From: Hyphomicrobiales bacterium
Lineage (GTDB): Bacteria; Pseudomonadota; Alphaproteobacteria; Rhizobiales; Xanthobacteraceae
Reading direction: 5' to 3'
Length of the DNA: 6,486 nucleotides
Assembly: GCA_021730825.1 (NCBI GenBank)
Contig: JAKFYO010000203.1
Coordinates: 1 to 6,486, forward strand
Of this stretch, positions 5,866 to 6,486 are shown piece after piece. The first letter of the stretch is position 1. Each line of letters begins with the position of its first letter. The notes below the pieces were generated by a model. That model did no database searches. It saw nothing but the letters and a program-made list of their open reading frames with translations, and had not been told where the DNA came from. The translations under genes and the position numbers were made by a program.

Positions 5866-5895
5866 AAAAAGCCCCGCTTCGGCGGGGCTTTTTTT
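5866..5895 (+). terminator. Strong intrinsic terminator after the glycine-zipper gene
   Basis: GCCCCGC (5871-5877) pairs perfectly with GCGGGGC (5882-5888) around a stable TTCG tetraloop, followed by seven T (5889-5895) and preceded by five A (5866-5870), which extend the stem. It begins 4 bases after the TAA. The A-run also makes it usable on the opposite strand. Confidence 0.96.
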
Positions 5896-5987
5896 ATGTT
5901 GTCGAAAGCCCGAAAGCAGCGCTTCTCGCGCCCGCGCGAATCTCCTAGCAATTAGCGGGTAAGCAATCGCGTTAAGGCCAATTCCGA

Positions 5988-6182
5988 ATGTCCAAGCAAA
6001 AGCGCGTCGATGAAGCGGGCCGCTACTGGCTCCAGATCGACCGGCAGACCAAGTCTTCTTTTGACGATCTCGAAGCCGCGCAGGCCGCGGGCGAGCAGAT
6101 GAAGAAGAAATTCCCGAACATTCATGTCGCGCTCTACGACAGGCAGTCGGGACTGCATTCGATCCTCCGTCACGTCGCCTGA
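5988..6182 (+). CDS. Small conserved-looking protein of unknown function
   Basis: The 64-residue soluble protein starts MSKQKRVDEAGRYWLQIDRQ, continues with a charged helical stretch (SSFDDLEAAQAAGEQMKKKF, about 24-43) and ends in a probable strand (NIHVALYDRQSG). The alternating strand-helix-strand pattern suggests a tiny alpha/beta fold, and I recall similar short hypotheticals in Bradyrhizobium-type genomes, but no named domain. ATG 5988 has TAAGG at 5973-5977, 10 bases upstream. It is isolated from the gene before it by the terminator and stands 58 bases ahead of the SH3-domain gene, so those two may be cotranscribed. No signal peptide or membrane segment. A 110-residue frame on the opposite strand is a shadow. 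Confidence 0.75.
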   Translation: MSKQKRVDEAGRYWLQIDRQTKSSFDDLEAAQAAGEQMKKKFPNIHVALYDRQSGLHSILRHVA

Positions 6183-6240
6183 ATTTGCCTTCGTCCGCAA
6201 AGCTGGCATGATCTCATTCCAAGCGGCGGAGCGATAGCGT

Positions 6241-6486
6241 ATGGCTCTTTTATCGGCGGTGGGGCGCGGCGGCGCGTCCCGCACGGCGCTAGCAGCAACA
6301 GCACTTCTAGCAGCAACAGCACTTGCGGCCCTGACTGCGCTCGCATTCGCGCAGGCGGACGGTCCCGATTATTTCCGCATCACGGGTCTGAAGAAAGAAG
6401 ATCGCGTCAACGTTCGCCGCGGGCCGGACGCGGAGGCGAAGATCGTCGGAAAAATTCCGAAAGACACCGACGGCCTCAAGAACCTC
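6241..6486 (+). CDS. Exported bacterial SH3-domain protein, 3' end outside window
   Basis: The 82 visible residues begin with a long signal sequence: a polar start with R9 and R14, a very Ala/Leu-rich core (about 15-36), and a cleavage site at AFA-Q (37/38) or AQA-D (39/40). The mature part DGPDYFRITGLKKEDRVNVR then RGPDAEAKIVGKIP matches the start of a bacterial SH3 (SH3b) domain, whose usual opening is a strand, VNVRxGPs, and a turn into the next strand. Such domains sit in periplasmic proteins, often binding peptidoglycan or acting as a module in envelope proteins. ATG 6241 has GGAG at 6228-6231, 9 bases upstream. The frame runs open past the last base, so total length and further domains are unseen. 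The core of the signal peptide contains an 18-base tandem duplication and uses CTA and GCA codons unlike its surroundings. Confidence 0.85.
   Translation, partial: MALLSAVGRGGASRTALAATALLAATALAALTALAFAQADGPDYFRITGLKKEDRVNVRRGPDAEAKIVGKIPKDTDGLKNL
6289..6324 (+). repeat. Perfect 18-bp tandem duplication inside the signal-peptide core
   Basis: CTAGCAGCAACAGCACTT occurs twice back to back (6289-6306 and 6307-6324) with no mismatch. It stays in frame and encodes LAATAL twice (residues 17-22 and 23-28), lengthening the hydrophobic core by six residues. Identical third positions indicate a recent slippage duplication rather than old protein-level repetition. Confidence 0.95.

Noticed and set aside
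5352..5951. 199-residue minus-strand frame
   Set aside because: It runs antisense through the amphi-Trp gene, the EcfG promoter, the signal-peptide gene and the terminator; its composition is that of a shadow.
5952..6284. 110-residue minus-strand frame opposite the 64-residue gene
   Set aside because: No ribosome binding site or domain recognised, and it overlaps the start of the SH3 gene; the plus-strand gene has better start signals.

Overview
The window reads as chromosomal DNA of a high-GC alphaproteobacterium, most likely Hyphomicrobiales in the Bradyrhizobiaceae/Xanthobacteraceae range. The basis is a Bradyrhizobium-like Bpt aminoacyltransferase next to an RDD membrane protein, an HWE-type histidine kinase, a textbook EcfG (general stress sigma factor) promoter, and an intergenic palindromic repeat of a kind I recall from rhizobial genomes. 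I see no RNA genes, CRISPR arrays, transposases or attachment sites, and no stretch over 300 bases without a gene.

Layout. (1) Positions 1-1913, plus strand: a class I SAM-dependent methyltransferase whose beginning lies before the window, then 3 bases later a MetF-type methylenetetrahydrofolate reductase; they look like one operon with a one-carbon theme. (2) Positions 1914-1970: a short convergent gap filled by a palindromic repeat that may end transcription from both sides. (3) Positions 1971-3331, minus strand: an RDD-family membrane protein followed by bpt (N-end-rule leucyltransferase). The 86-base gap between them carries a 10-bp inverted repeat whose second arm covers the likely bpt ribosome binding site. 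(4) Positions 3444-4379 (or 4442), minus strand: an orphan membrane HWE histidine kinase with a KdpD-like four-helix sensor region. (5) Positions 4494-5219, plus strand, divergent from the kinase: a small disordered hydrophilic protein and a single-domain PqiA-like membrane protein. (6) Positions 5308-6182: three small genes, encoding an amphi-Trp domain protein, a secreted glycine-zipper protein behind a perfect GGAAC-N16-CGTT promoter and ahead of a strong intrinsic terminator, and a 64-residue conserved-looking protein of unknown function. (7) Position 6241 to the end: the start of an exported bacterial SH3-domain protein, whose signal peptide contains a perfect 18-bp tandem duplication; it runs off the window.

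Taken together, the right half has an envelope and stress flavour: HWE kinases often feed the PhyR-NepR-EcfG cascade, one gene has an EcfG promoter, and PqiA-like, glycine-zipper and SH3 proteins act in or at the envelope. This link is inference; phyR, nepR and ecfG themselves are not in the window. I found no convincing wholly new system. The most testable points are the EcfG promoter with its strictly periodic glycine-zipper product, the possible leader structure before bpt, and the methyltransferase-MetF pair.
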